A stretch of 64,000 nucleotides of DNA from Lichtheimia corymbifera B2541 (GCA_000697475.1 JNEU01000598.1:1-64000); one strand, 5' to 3'. Shown: positions 51,120-62,993, numbered from the stretch's first letter. The notes: generated from the sequence alone by a model not told the origin. Numbers and translations: made by a program.

Positions 51120-52677
51120 ATGGGGCCATTAAGAAGACTTTTGAAAACCATGACAAATCGACCCACAGCTGAGGGTGACCCACAGAGCTTTAGTAATTGT
51201 CAAAAGATTACCATTATGGGGGTTTTGGTTATGTTGTCAGGATGCCCTGGATTGTACACGACGATTTGCTTTCCAGGTCGGCTATATAACAGCTTACAAT
51301 TACCAGGAGAAAACTCATTTACGCTTGTTTTCAGGCTTCCCTATGATTACTGAAGAGTTTCAAGCACCCAGCGTAGTTATTACTCTGATTGCATCATTGT
51401 TCATCTTATTCTCTGGCCTGTCACCAGTGGTCTGGGCGTCATTATCAGAGCACTTTTGTATCAGAAAAATACTTTTACTATGCGGCCTTTTCCTTCTCAC
51501 GATAGTGTCGGCCATTTTAGCAGCGATAAAAGGTATAGCGGGCTTAGTAGTGCTCAGATGCATACAGTCTGTGGGTGCTGCATGCACATTTGCTGTTGGA
51601 TCAGGCATCATTGCCGATTGCTTTTCTCTCGAACAACGTGGCAAGGCCATGAGTATCTTTTGTTTTGGAATCTACTTTGGTCCATTGCTGGGCCCTGTTA
51701 TTGGTGGAGCTCTTACCACTACTCCACTCACATGGCGTGCTGCTTTCTGGTTTTGCACTGCATATGCAGCAATGACATTCCTGCTAGTTGCATTCTTTTT
51801 ACCGGAGACGTATCGTGATAGCCAATTGTTTGACGATCTAGAATCCAAAAGTACAGCTATCAATAATGTACAACAACAAGAAGGAGAGTTTGGTAACCAA
51901 TGCAGCAAAAAAGAGCCACTTTCAATAGCAGCGGCAACAACAAAAAGTACCAAATCAAGCCTTTGGAAAATCGTTGCACAGCCAATTTTCATGTTATGTT
52001 ATCCACATGTTCTCCTTGCAAGTAGCATTTTTGCCATTGCATTGAGCTGTCTTTTGGTAGTTGAGACATTATTACCGGTGTTATTTTCTTCACACTACGA
52101 TCTCTCTTCGTGGGCTATAGGTAAGTAAAATGGATGTAATATATGACACTAGGCTTATATACAGGAGACTCTATTAGGCTTAACGTATATTGCATCAGGT
52201 GCTGGTAATGTGCTTGGAGCCATTGTGAATGGCATTCTTTCCGACCGGCTATTAATGCATGCTAAATGCACTCGTCAAGATGGTCAATACGTGGTGGAAG
52301 ATCGATTAGCAATGCATTTGTGGCCCTGCGGACTTATTTTCATGCCACTTGGGATGTTGATGCTTGGATGGGGAATACAAACAAATCAGTCTTACTGGAT
52401 CGCTATTGTTGGCTTTGGTATTCAAGCTTTCGGCTCGCAGCAAATCATCACATCTGTCAGTGCCTACTTGATTGACGCTACTCCTACGTATGGTGCCTCG
52501 GTGAGCGCAGCTTCCAACCTAATTGGTTTAATATTGGCAAGCATTCTCAGCACCTGTGCCAATCCCATGGTGCATGCTATCGGTTCGGGATTTGCTATGG
52601 TGTTCTTTACGGCTTTGACGCTTTTGTCTATGGGCCTACTTTTGATTCTTAAAGTGTATGGCAAGGAGCTACGATGA
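51120..52677 (+). CDS. MFS drug:H+ antiporter, Qdr/Dtr1-like, copy 2
   Basis: Three exons (51120-51276, 51335-52120, 52178-52677) give about 480 residues. It aligns along its length with the upstream copy: LSEHFCIRKILL, RCIQSVGAACTFAVGSGIIAD, GPLLGPVIGGAL and GNVLGAIVNGILSDRLL. The joint WAIGLTYIASGAGN needs only one intron here, whereas copy 1 has two introns and a 19-nt micro-exon. The first intron donor is weak (GTCGGC). Similar sequence and order suggest an old tandem duplication. Its 3' end is partly repeated at 59985-60140. Confidence 0.9.
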
Positions 52678-52889
52678 TCATCTGGATTTACCGCTATTGA
52701 GAACACTTTTGACTAAATTTAAAAGCAGCCTTTATAATAGAAGCAATATGAGAAGGGAGGATGACGATATTAAAAGCTTTACTGCAGAGTCTGTCTGATT
52801 CTACACTAGCATCCCGGGGTTCCTCGCTTCGTTTCGTTAACGTTTTGAATGGCTTATTACTACCTTTGGACGTAACTTGACACTCACCT

Positions 52890-53200
52890 ACATTATTGGA
52901 GGATGTTGTTTACTTGTGTACCTTCCTAAAGGCAATCATCGACATTATTCTTTTGTGCAGCAACCTGTCAATCACGCGTTTGTGTAACCACCACGTCTCA
53001 TTTCACTCAGCTCTTCATCTTCCCGTTAATGCAGTCGACACCATCCAGTAGGAAAAGGCAACTCCATCACGCTTACGGCATATGTAAAACATAAAGATGC
53101 CTGTATCTCTAAACCTTACAATGAAACACGGGTTCTTTCATAGAACAATATTGCTCGTCGTGGTCGACAGCACCATGAGTGCAAGTTTTACGATGGAGGT
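52890..53200 (+). repeat. dispersed repeat, inverted relative to 1395-1650
   Basis: Reading 1650 down to 1395 on the minus strand gives the same order of blocks as 52890-53200: a GTTTACTTGTGTACCTT block, AATGCAG..GACACCATC near 53030, GGAAAAGGCAACTCCATCACGC, and the core with TGAAAC and GGTTCTT. The match is clear but diverged. It shows that the family spread to both ends of the window. Confidence 0.8.
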
Positions 53201-54110
53201 GGGCGATCTCGGGGCGTGGGCCGTCCATCCATCATCTCTCCTATATTTGGGCCGTTCGCATTCAAAGTTCTCAAAATGAAGCATGCGGTTTTAATATGAA
53301 TAGAGTTGATCAGCATGACTCAGAGAACCTTCTTACCAAGTTTCAGGTTCAAGAGAGGGAATCCCAAGGTGATTCATACTAAATGACATTTCATAAATCC
53401 GGCGCGTTCCCGATTTCCGACCGCCCATAGTAAACCCCACATTACACCCTCCCATTCAAGATTTTTAAACGAAGTGTGGGTTCTTTATTAAGACAACATT
53501 GATCAGCATGATTAAGAGCACCTTGTGTGAAAGTTTCAGGTTCGAGAGAGGCAATCTCAAGATTATGGGTCGTCCGCCCTATGTAAATTCCCATCCATTC
53601 ATCGTCCGGCGCTCCCATTTTATTTCTCACAATGAAGCCTGCGGCTTTTATTTGAATGGAGTTGATCAGCATGCTGAAGCCCACCGTGTGACACAAGTTT
53701 GACGATGGAGGTGGGCAACGGCGGGGGTGTGCACTATGCACCCTACTTGCGTTCCGTCCGTCCATCCATCATCTCTCTTATATTTGGACAGTCCGATTCA
53801 TAAAATATCATAATGAAGCATACGGTTTTTAAATGAATAGAGGAGATCAGCTGGACTCGGCGAACCTGATTACCAAGTTTCAAGTTCCAGGTGGGCAATC
53901 CCAAGGTAAGTCACACTAAATGACATTTCAATGAATCCGGGCGGGTGCGGAATTTCCATCCATCATAGTAAACCCCACATTATACCCTCCCATTCAAAAT
54001 CTTTGAATGAAGCATGGGTTCTTTATCAATACAAAGTTGATCAGCATGTCCAAGAGCATATTGTGTGAAAGTTTGAGGTTTGAAATGGGCAATCTCAAAA
54101 TCATGGATCA
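53085..54110 (+). repeat. degenerate tandem array of ~180-bp units
   Basis: Six or so head-to-tail units at about 53100, 53280, 53455, 53630, 53810 and 54000 each contain an AATGAAGC-type box, a GTTGATCAGCATG box and an AAGTTT-NAGGTT box. A larger 537-bp period is also visible: the ATCATCTCTC block at 53231 recurs at 53768. The first unit matches the core of the fold-back elements at 0.45-1.5 kb. No open frame spans the array. Confidence 0.8.
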
Positions 54111-55752
54111 ATTTACAGTGTGCATAGATTTGTGGGGCACGGTCTGAACATTTAATTTGCAGCTCTTCCACTCCCTCCTTCTTCCCTCTTTCTCCCATTC
54201 TCAACTGTCGCCCCATTCAATTACAATTATCACCTGGGAACGATTGTCCTGCTTCAACCAATCATGTCAACCCTACAACTGCCCTGATCCGAAAGCCTTT
54301 GACTGAATGGCGACTCCATGGCGTATGCACCCCACCACTACAGCACCCGCGTTTCTTGACAATCCACCTTCTCTTGTACACACTCCTCTGCCACAACCAG
54401 TCGTAACAGCATTCAATCCAGCAGTTGCCATTAGCGTGGCCTTTACTCCATTGTCTCCAGCAGCATTCACAGCCTTGTCACTCGACTACAACACACGCTC
54501 TTGCATACTCCTATGCCGCGACCAAACGTAGCAGCCGTTGCTATTATCAATATCTTTTACTCCATTGTCTCAAGTTACTTGCAGCAACTTGCTTTGATAC
54601 ATACGGATTACAATGGTGGGATGCCATATCTGCTATCAAGTATACCGCAATACAAGCAATCTTCACCTGGTTGAGCTGCGATGGAAGATAATGACCAGCA
54701 GCCGGATGGAGAAGGGAACATATCAGCAGCTATCACATGACTGTCTTCAACCAACACGTTGGATTTGATGGATGGAATGCAACCAAGTGCAGTGATGAGA
54801 TATTCTGGAACGTTGCTTTGGTTACTTGGGGCGTCGTCCGCAGGAACGATCACGTGGATACAGTTGAGGATGATGATGGATTGGATGGAATTGGCGACAT
54901 GGATTATATCTCGGTGAAAGGTGCTTTACAGCCATGGATACTACTGGAATACTCAAGTCAATGCATGCAGCAACTATTTTACAATCATGGATGAAGGATG
55001 TTTATGAATGCAATGGCTCGATTATCCCTGTTATCCTCTTCTAAGTGATTCAACCCGTAGCTTATTCAATTTACTATACTGTTCCCTTTATTGTACTTAC
55101 TCGATAAACATGTGCTATTCTTCGACTTTTTTCATTGGATTCATCATAAATATAAATTAAAAGAGCATCGTACAATCAGGTCATATGCGCAAATGTGGAT
55201 CACTTGGTTGCTTTCTGGGTTGAAAAGGGGAATAGAAACTTGAAGGTCGGAAAGCGAGATTCGACCATTTACATTATCGTATCAGGATGTTTTTTTGTCA
55301 TAGCTTCCTAGTTCACGTACTGGTAGACGAAAGGCAGAGCTGGTTCTCCAACGATTGTATTGAAGATATTAATTCGATAGAATGGATCGAATGCGCTTAC
55401 AAAGAAGCGAGCGGTTGTTGTTTGACTAACCACGCAAGACTTGAATGGTGAGGCGAGATCGGCCACCCGTAAAAAAGGATGATGGTATGTGAATAGTAAA
55501 GAGAGAAAGAAAGAGCAACAATGGGCCAATACCAAAAGCGTGCAAGTGACTTGCTCTGATTGCTAAGACATCCTTCAATGCATATACAAGCCAAACTTCA
55601 TATTATATCCTATACCTCGCTTCATGGGAAATGATATATACATGCCACACTAATCTTTATAGAAATCAAATATGATGCTTTATGGAGATAAAGACAAAGA
55701 AATCCAATGCATGCTATCACAAGCTATGAAAAGCTGATAATCGCCGTAATAA
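54111..55752. other. gene-poor stretch with weak frames
   Basis: A few short frames occur, such as 54737-54994 on plus, but none has a recognisable domain. A decayed block at 55190-55330 (minus) matches 63290-63445. Confidence 0.4.
55190..55330 (-). pseudogene. decayed gene fragment, relative of 63290-63445
   Basis: On the minus strand, a conceptual reading IPLFNPESNQVIHI follows a Ser/Leu segment. The 63.3 kb relative has IPLFDPETKQVLYVL in the same context, but the frames are interrupted in both places. The boxes TAGGAAGC and GAAAAGGGGAATAG are shared. Both look like relics of one gene family that I cannot name. Confidence 0.5.
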
Positions 55753-56190
55753 CTACCACCAGTTATATAGGTCATCTTGCAGTGGACGCACGTCTGCTCG
55801 AACCCTCATGTCATTAACTGGTTGCTCCGTTGCACTTTGACCAATGAAAGCAAACAGTTGGCCATCACCTTGGATTCTCAAATAGAGAGTTTCTGTATCA
55901 TCATTGACAAGCGCTGCATATTGTCCATCAAAAGCGGAGATGTCTTCAACCTCAACATGACCTCTGGATATATATCCTGCGTAAGCTTCAGTAAGAGTCT
56001 GAGGACTTCCGTTTTGCCATAAATTGACACGAAGCGTTTTTCCAATGGTTGGCAAGTCAATCAAAGTGAAATAAGGCGGTGGGAAAATGCGAGGCGATGG
56101 TTGAAATTTAAGAATGGCCGGGTATCGTGCGGCAGAGACAACAGTAAGTAAGAAGCCGGTAAAGACAACGAGGAGACTTGAGAACTTCAT
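55753..56190 (-). CDS. small secreted protein of unknown function
   Basis: An intronless 145-residue frame starting MKFSSLLVVFTGFLLTVVSA, which has a basic start, a hydrophobic core and an Ala-x-Ala-like cleavage site near residue 20, so a signal peptide is likely. The mature part has no cysteines and no domain I recognise; it contains repeated short beta-like stretches (TLRVNLWQNG, TLYLRIQGDG) and ends DDLYNWW. A secreted beta-rich protein is plausible. It sits alone in the gene-poor region and a homologue search would decide its origin. Confidence 0.75.
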   Translation of the reverse strand: MKFSSLLVVFTGFLLTVVSAARYPAILKFQPSPRIFPPPYFTLIDLPTIGKTLRVNLWQNGSPQTLTEAYAGYISRGHVEVEDISAFDGQYAALVNDDTETLYLRIQGDGQLFAFIGQSATEQPVNDMRVRADVRPLQDDLYNWW

Positions 56191-58300
56191 CTTGCAGCAG
56201 AGAACGAGCTTGATTAGATAGCAATACTCGAACTTTTTCGACCTCTTTTATAATTGTCTCGAACAAACGCCTAGTTGTCAACCCAGAGAGCTTCTGGTCA
56301 CATTATGCTGGCGTTTTGCATTGTAGCACATGCATCAAACGACCTGGATTCCTTCTTTGTGTACTTTACCCTTCTCTTTTTCAGCTCCCAATTGACATAC
56401 CGATACGCCAATGTCGTCAACCATATTCATCAAGCTGTTTAGTTTAGCCTGGATACCATAGGTGCATCATACCCTTTCGTTCAAAACGATATCATCATCT
56501 AAGAGCATTATCAAACGGATATGTTATCGAGCTTATCAGTAGGTCCAAGTGAGAGCAACTTTTGCATTACATAGCTAACTGAAGCTACCTCATTTTCAAG
56601 AGTATCTCCGAACACATTCGAATACACACAAAGGATACAGAACAAATATGTTTCAAATAAGTTTTATGTTACATCGGAACACGCTCAAATACCCACAAAA
56701 GTGCCCTAAACAAATACATCATGAAGCAAGTTTGCAAGTTATGCCAATGATTGCCATTAGTCGTTGACCTCAAGCAACTGATCATTTCGGGAATGGGTGT
56801 AGCCGTCTTTTGCAAATCTCCAAGGAGAGGTTAATAGTAGATCTCGTAAATGCATGAAGCCGCAGTAACAGGATCAATATTCAAATGCTTCTGGAAGATG
56901 CATGAACGCAAGAACCTAAATCGCATTCAATGGCAGTACATATGATATGCGGGTATCCACTCGTTTCATATAGTAAATCACACCTATAACTTTAATATAA
57001 TGCCTTCCTTTGGCGAATGCCTAAGAGTTGAGCTGCATTTGCATAGCTACCTTGACATTCCCTAGCTATTTGTGTCACTGGGTAACATCTTGCTGCTGGC
57101 GTTTTTCGGAACACGAAATGCATTGCATGCATAATATTTATACCTCATTTTCCATAGTTAGTCTCTAGACCGCGTTTTCTTGCTTGTTGCTACCCTTTCA
57201 TCGAACCATAAAACCTATTGTTGACGCGTTGTGTTGTTCATGTGGTATATGGTGTAGCGTGTACGATGGCTTTTGATACGGTACACCATATGATCTATAT
57301 ATGTGTTGCCATTCCCACACCACCGAGACGGTGTTCCTAACAGCAACAAACAAGCTATATTGTTTAGTTGATGGTGTTGCTTTAGCCCTTGAGCGCCCAA
57401 GTAGAATGGGGACTCAATTTCACTCCAACGGGTTTTGATAGCTGACACCAGCAGCTATGTATTAGTACGAGTGATCTTATCGATGGGAGCGTGATTGATA
57501 CATGTATGCAAATCGAAGGACTTCTTTTAGTGACAACATCGAGCATACTAGGAAAAAGAATGCTTCGGTATGGATTGAGTAAAAAACAGGCTGATGCTTG
57601 CAGACCTGGTAGTAAAGCAATGGCTGTTGTTGGATCATCATTATCATGTAAAGTGTAAAATGACAGACACACACACCCTTTTGCTGTACGTAAGGATCAT
57701 TCCTTTTATTTATGTGTATCTATTATTGTCTATCATGTAGAAGATGATGATGGGTGGATGGTGCGTATGGTGTATAATTGTGTGGCCTCAGTGTAGTGGC
57801 AATGGGAATTTAAAATTGGGGATGGCAGCTCCACGACTTGAGACAACGCTTCTTTTCCTTTTTATCCCTCCTCTGCTTTTATGCCATTTACGACATCCCG
57901 ATCAAGGTAATGATAAAACAGTGCTGTTGTTGGTTGCAAGGTGCTAATGTAGTTCTAAACAGGCGTACTCAAGTGTGCCCAAGTGCTGAGGAATGAGCGT
58001 GGTTGTCATGGCGATACCGTTGCTGCCTCTTGTTCGTTGCTATTTCCGCTCTACGCTTGGTGTCAACAGGTACATTCAGAGCCCAATGTTGCAGTCGAAC
58101 TGGTTCCATTGACGTGTTAGCTTGTATAGAGGGCAAGTTTGGTTTCAAGGCGTTGGCTCGTTTGGCGTTTTATTTCGGCTCAACAACACTACACCATGGT
58201 TTTCGATATCCAATAACCAGCAACAAAGGGTGTTTATATGTATATGGAAAAGGCAATGGTGTAAACAATGAAAAAGGCGTTTATTGTATATGTGTGCTAA
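56191..58300. other. gene-free stretch
   Basis: AT-rich sequence with short unconvincing frames on both strands (for example 57382-57672 and 58003-58455). No domain or consistent splicing pattern is visible. Confidence 0.45.
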
Positions 58301-58309
58301 CAATGAATT

Positions 58310-58383
58310 GTATAGGCTTCTTTTGGTCAGGCAGTGCAACTTGGTGCATCATCATCTCTTTGGGTTCGACTCCCAGCCTGTAT
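58310..58383 (+). other. tRNA-like element, degenerate
   Basis: A 74-nt block has an acceptor-like pair (GTATAGG with CCTGTAT, two wobble pairs) and a good T arm (TTGGG, loop TTCGACT, CCCAG) with a B-box-like GGTTCGACTCC. The distance between them suits a tRNA, but the D arm is weak and I cannot fold an anticodon arm. It may be a decayed tRNA or the head of a SINE. Confidence 0.35.
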
Positions 58384-58735
58384 CTATGGCCGCTGCGTCG
58401 CTCTGCACTAGCCGGTTTGCTGGAAAAGCTTCTAGGAACGCGTCCAGGGCTCTAGAGGCCTTCGTTGAGTCGATGGGTCGATGACGATGGGTTTTTGGAA
58501 GAGCATGGCCAGTCGTGTTGAGGTAAGAGGGGATTTGGCAACAGGCCGGCCATGAAATATGTTGACATCGGTGCGAACCAACATGCTCTTCTCGTGATAG
58601 GCTCGTTCGTTCCCTTGAGGATTTCTTTTCATGAGGCTGGAAAGGATTGGGATCATTCTTTTTGGAGAGGAGCACGTGCTTATGTCATATACAAAAAGTC
58701 ACCTTTCAAGTGGCAGGTGGATTTATCACTTCGAC

Positions 58736-59120
58736 TTGGTACTCCAAGATGCTTGACCACTTTATCAGTTTGACCAATTCATCATGACAACATTTCCCAC
58801 GCCAACTCACTTATAAATACAAGGCTGTTGTCACCAACACTATCCAACGCCCTTTCTTTCTACTTGAATACCTATCATTATCTAAGGCCTTTGGTAAGTC
58901 TCAAGGATTGTCTTTATGTGATACCCAAAATGAGGATACTCATGCAATCTTCTTGTAGCCTACTTCATTGCTTTATCACTTGATGATGTGCTTATTGCTG
59001 CCTAATGGCATTTGGTGTGTTCTTTGATGGGCCTTTTGTGGTAGGTATAACTATCATTATATATTAAAAGGATGACTAATCTGATAGGAATTTGGCTCTC
59101 CTTTGTAGGTGGCATAAAGA
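58736..59120 (+). ncRNA. spliced cassette, copy B
   Basis: This matches cassette A from the GGTACTCCAAGATG block through the TATA box (58812-58819), donor GTAAGTCTCAAGGA (58894) and acceptor TTGTAG (58958). Spliced, the frame continues to the same stop position (59003-59005) as in copy A but with one more codon, and the ATG is replaced by AAG. Later splice-site-like pairs also occur (GTAGGT near 59041, ATAG near 59087). Confidence 0.4.
58812..58819 (+). promoter_or_regulatory. TATA box of cassette B
   Basis: TATAAATA at the same position relative to the first donor as in cassette A. Confidence 0.45.
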
Positions 59121-59296
59121 CATACGTCTCAAGCTACTGGACCCAATGTCTCAGCTCACATGACATTACCACAGTATATTGAGCCTCTGGAACACATTCG
59201 GCGGGTTGCTCATCAACCGGTGTATTGCATTTAATATTTGAATATTTGAACACGTATGTTGACATGTCATAATGTAGACACACCTGCTGTTGGCAC

Positions 59297-59708
59297 ATGG
59301 AACCAAATCATATACTGTTCGCACGCCATCCCATGCAACGAAGCAAAGTCCACATCGCCCCCAAAGTCACCAAGTCCCACTTGGATGCGTTGAAGGAATA
59401 CTTTGTGTTTTCCACCACCTTTGCGCAAACTGGTGATCCAGCGATGCTTGTAGAATACAAGGATCATTCAAGAGCGGCAGCGAAGGAACAAGCCTTTGGC
59501 TGATCTTGGCGTATTCGACTTTATCAACAATACGCTAACGAATGTGCCGCGTGATACATTTCTGGAAACGCTGTGGTCCATGAATTGTGCTGGATCCAAT
59601 AAGTCAACAATCCAATTGGTCAAGATCGTCAAATACGTGTTGATTGGATTCCACCTACTCAGCCATTCACATGGATATCCTATCTCTGATCATGAGCGGG
59701 CGCTTTAA
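59297..59708 (+). pseudogene. frameshifted gene relic
   Basis: Two adjacent frames, 59297-59503 and 59496-59708, look like parts of one protein: the first ends in SRAAAKEQAFG and the second continues with ADLGVFDFINNTL. The change of frame near 59495 and the lack of an upstream exon with a consistent start suggest decay. The family is not recognised. Confidence 0.45.
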
Positions 59709-59984
59709 CAAGATGATAATCCTCCCGTGGCAGTAGGCTATTTGGATTAGTATGTTGACATCGTGTTAAGTAAAAAGGAAACGTTCACCTTTGGATTATA
59801 ATTTTTGAACACATTGGTGTATCATTATCTTGTACACTTGGTCGCGAGGGGAAGGGATAATATATGTGCATAAATGGTATCTGGATATTGGATAAGTGTA
59901 TAAGAGGAAAGAGGTGAGATACCAAGGGTACATTTGGATTATGCAAGTGAAATTAAGCGCTCGCCCTACCTGGACGGCGATTCT

Positions 59985-60140
59985 TGCTTGTCTATGGGCC
60001 TGCTTTTATTTCTCAAAGTGTATGTTAAGAAGATACGATGACCATCTGGAAGACTTGTAACCAAATTTAAAAGCAATGTTTATATGTAGAAGTAGTAGTA
60101 ACATAACTGCAATATGAAAAGTGATGATGGTGATGATATA
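59985..60140 (+). pseudogene. fragment of the 3' end of an MFS transporter gene
   Basis: The block starting CTTGTCTATGGGCCTGCTTT matches the last codons of MFS copy 2 (52625 onward) and continues into its 3' flank (ACGATGA.CATCTGG, AAATTTAAAAGCA). Only about 45 bp of coding sequence remain, so it is a non-functional duplicate. Confidence 0.7.
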
Positions 60141-60243
60141 TGCAAAGTGGTAATGAGGGAAGCAATTCCAATCCGGGAATCATATTACAGGAGCAATGGA
60201 TATTGTTGTGAGCGAGAGATAGATCATATGGATGCGATGTGCG

Positions 60244-61564
60244 TCAATTATTGTCGTACTGGGTTTCACTGCGTTCTCCAATTGATGACAATGGGGATTG
60301 GAAGAAACTACCTTCCACAAGGTTATGATGATGTCTTCTGAAGCATGTCATACTGCAATAGTTGCCGAGGAAAGGCGTTTGCACATGTCCATGTGGCCAA
60401 GAGAATACCGCTCGCACTTGTGCAGGACCCACAAACCAAGATCGACACGTGCTGCATGTACGAGAACCTCCTCCGATAATTGATGCGAAATAATCCATTG
60501 GTACCCCGCGTCGAAAAGATCGCAACCATGAAAAAGTATGACAAAGCTGTTCTTGTACTGCTGAAGAGAAACCAACAGCGGCTGGTATTGAAGATCCACG
60601 ATGGCACCATTGACCGCTTATAGCATCCAGCTCAATACGTGCCCGATCGAAAAGGACAAGGTCTTCTGGGTGGTTGATCGTTGCTGACGTTTCATGATGG
60701 ATCTGCAACACAAGTTGATGTGCATCAGCTTGCTGGTCAACACGTGCAAGGTGAACTACGTAATCGGCTCGAGAATAACCACCATCAAACAGCATATCGT
60801 TCATGTTCATGATCTGGAGAGTCTGATAAATGGGCATCGTAACATATGCACGCACAACAAACACCGATTGGAATGGTTCACCGTGTGGTATATTATATCG
60901 TTGTGTAGTGAGAATAGGGATGGCTGGTGGCATGTACCAGGAAACTCGTGCTGTTGGTGGTATGGGTGGTAGCGGTAAAAAGTCATCGGGAAAGAAACTT
61001 GTTGCTTCTTGCACGATACGGCGAAACACTCTCAACGTTCCTTGGTCTGCATCATTGTGTTGGCCTTGAATAATACGCGATATATCAGCTTGAAGAAAGC
61101 ACCACCTTATATCATTTGACTTTTTTACCTGCCCAAGAGATGGCGCCTTGGAAAGCTTGTATGTCAATGTTATGAAAACTTTTGGCGAGAAGAGTAATAA
61201 AATCGATGACATATTGCAACCAATACATGTACTCGTAAAACTCCTCCATCTCAGACCAACGCAAGGTCGTAGTTGTGTTGCTGTTGTTGTTATCATCGCT
61301 GGTGGTGTTGTATAAGCGCCATCCACACCACGAAGATGGAGTTTTTGTCATACGTAACATGCGGCCGTATTCCATCGCTGTTCTTTTAGAGGTTCCAGGA
61401 GGCAATCCATGCAAGTGATGTACGATAGCATCGAAGCTATATGGCACGGCATCGCCACAAAGATTGTTGCGTCCAGATGCGAGAACATTGTACGTGTCTA
61501 CAATATCTTGTGGAAGTGAAGGGTGCACAACAAACTGGCCTGCAAATTCGGTGTGATAATCCAT
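60244..61564 (-). CDS. orphan protein with a C-terminal cysteine cluster
   Basis: Two exons meet at a 40-nt intron (61134-61095 approximately), giving about 427 residues if translation starts at the ATG at 61564. An additional 5' exon is possible (an ATG with a GTATGA donor lies near 61739). The N-terminal half is helical with a run of Asn/Thr. The middle has hydrophobic and beta-like stretches. Near the C-terminus CSTCRSW and NYCSMTCF provide four cysteines spaced as in a zinc ribbon or treble-clef site, with HGH and HHH nearby. No known domain name can be given. Confidence 0.65.
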
Positions 61565-62878
61565 GTGCTGGGAAAGTGAAAGAGAGGCGAAGTATGCAGG
61601 ATTGCTGAATCTACAAAGATTTATGCAATATGACACGTGTCCGACAGAACAATCACTTTGATCAACCTGGGAAAAGTAGCATTTGTTATATTCAATCACG
61701 AGGACAAAAGATTACGTGGATGTAATCATACCAGCAACTGCTTCATTGGACATGGAATACCATTGCAGGATGCAGCCAATTACAAAGAACATGGACGATC
61801 GTTCGTGAAACTATGAATTATCCTGTACATCTTGTTGGTTGTTTATATTCAGGAGTCGAGCTGCATAAATGTGCACGGACCTGGCTATGCCACTTTTTGC
61901 CACAGCAAGATGGTGGCGATGACTATGGCCCATTGGAAGATTTCATCTTATTGATCCAAGTATCAAAGGTATGGTTACGGTGTATGCCCACAATGGCGGA
62001 GCAAGCGAGGTCTCTCTGTGTGTGTGGGCGCATTATCTCCAGGGCGACGAGAACAAAGAAGCGCTCTATCTTTTCCCGCTTCCACTTCACAAAAGGCAAA
62101 GCAAGGCTCTCTCCATTCACAACATACAAAGCATCAACTGCTCTCATACAACCTCAACAGCCACCATGTCAATCGATCGATAGTCAATGGCGCGTCTGGC
62201 GATCCTTTCTACTACTCCCTTGTTCCAGCAAGGCACACGCGATCTACCCATGACTGAACACGCATTCCAATACAAGAAGTATGTACATGCACTGCACTTG
62301 TTTTATTGCTCAGGTTGGTCATTCTAATACTAGAGGTTCATTTGCAGGTTGCTGTTCTCTCTATTGTACAAGGTCCAAAAGGTGTATGTCTACTTCCTCA
62401 TTGTCTACAAGGGAGCCCAACACCTCGTCTTCATTGTCTCTTTTGGTACGTTGGAAAGGAAAATGGATGGATGGTTATACCTTACATGGCGTTTATTGTA
62501 GGCTGAGAGCGTTGGAAGGCTGACCTCAGAGAAAGCTACTCATTGTCTCACTGGTGCGTATACATTGGATCTACGTACAATGAAGATATCCATTTCTGGC
62601 GGTGCTGCAAAGGCCGTTTCTATGGATTCGAAGACACCTACTATCGTTTCCAAGTCAACCATTATATCGCGGTGATCCATTTGATTCCGTGTCTTGGCCA
62701 TCATGAAGGCTTAAGCATAATCCTATACGATGCTCAGCAAATTCGCTATCAGATAGATCCCTGCAGAGATAGCTAGTCAAAAACATTCCTATTCAATAAA
62801 CACCGTGGTCACAGGCACTCACTACACTCCCAACCTATATATAATATAGACATACTACCAGCTGCTTTTCGCACTGAA
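61565..62878. other. gene-poor stretch with uncertain exons
   Basis: Several overlapping plus-strand frames (61813-62253, 61971-62183 and 62306-62506) look weakly protein-like, and a possible splice (donor near 62279, acceptor near 62349) could link MTEHAFQYKK to LLFSIVQGPKG. Nothing decides among the frames and I do not call a gene. Confidence 0.25.
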
Positions 62879-62993
62879 CTAGAGCACTCTTTTGTAATAC
62901 ATAATCTTGACAGCTTGTCGTGAATGGGTTATCAAGGCGAAAGGTAGGAACGCTTGTATCAAATCGTGGATCGGCTGAACCCCAAATGTATTT

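Noticed and set aside
48992..52677. Biosynthetic gene cluster around the MFS pair
   Set aside because: No synthase, P450 or pathway regulator lies nearby; the pair is simply a tandem duplication.
53085..54110. CRISPR array
   Set aside because: Units are long, diverged, without unique equal-length spacers, and the genome is eukaryotic.
58310..58383. Functional tRNA gene
   Set aside because: T arm and acceptor pair, but no anticodon stem and a poor D arm; kept only as a tRNA-like element.
58003..58455. 150-codon plus-strand frame
   Set aside because: No domain, no start context, biased composition, and it runs through the tRNA-like block.
61813..62253. 146-codon plus-strand frame
   Set aside because: Three frames overlap with similar quality and none gives a recognised motif; left as uncertain.
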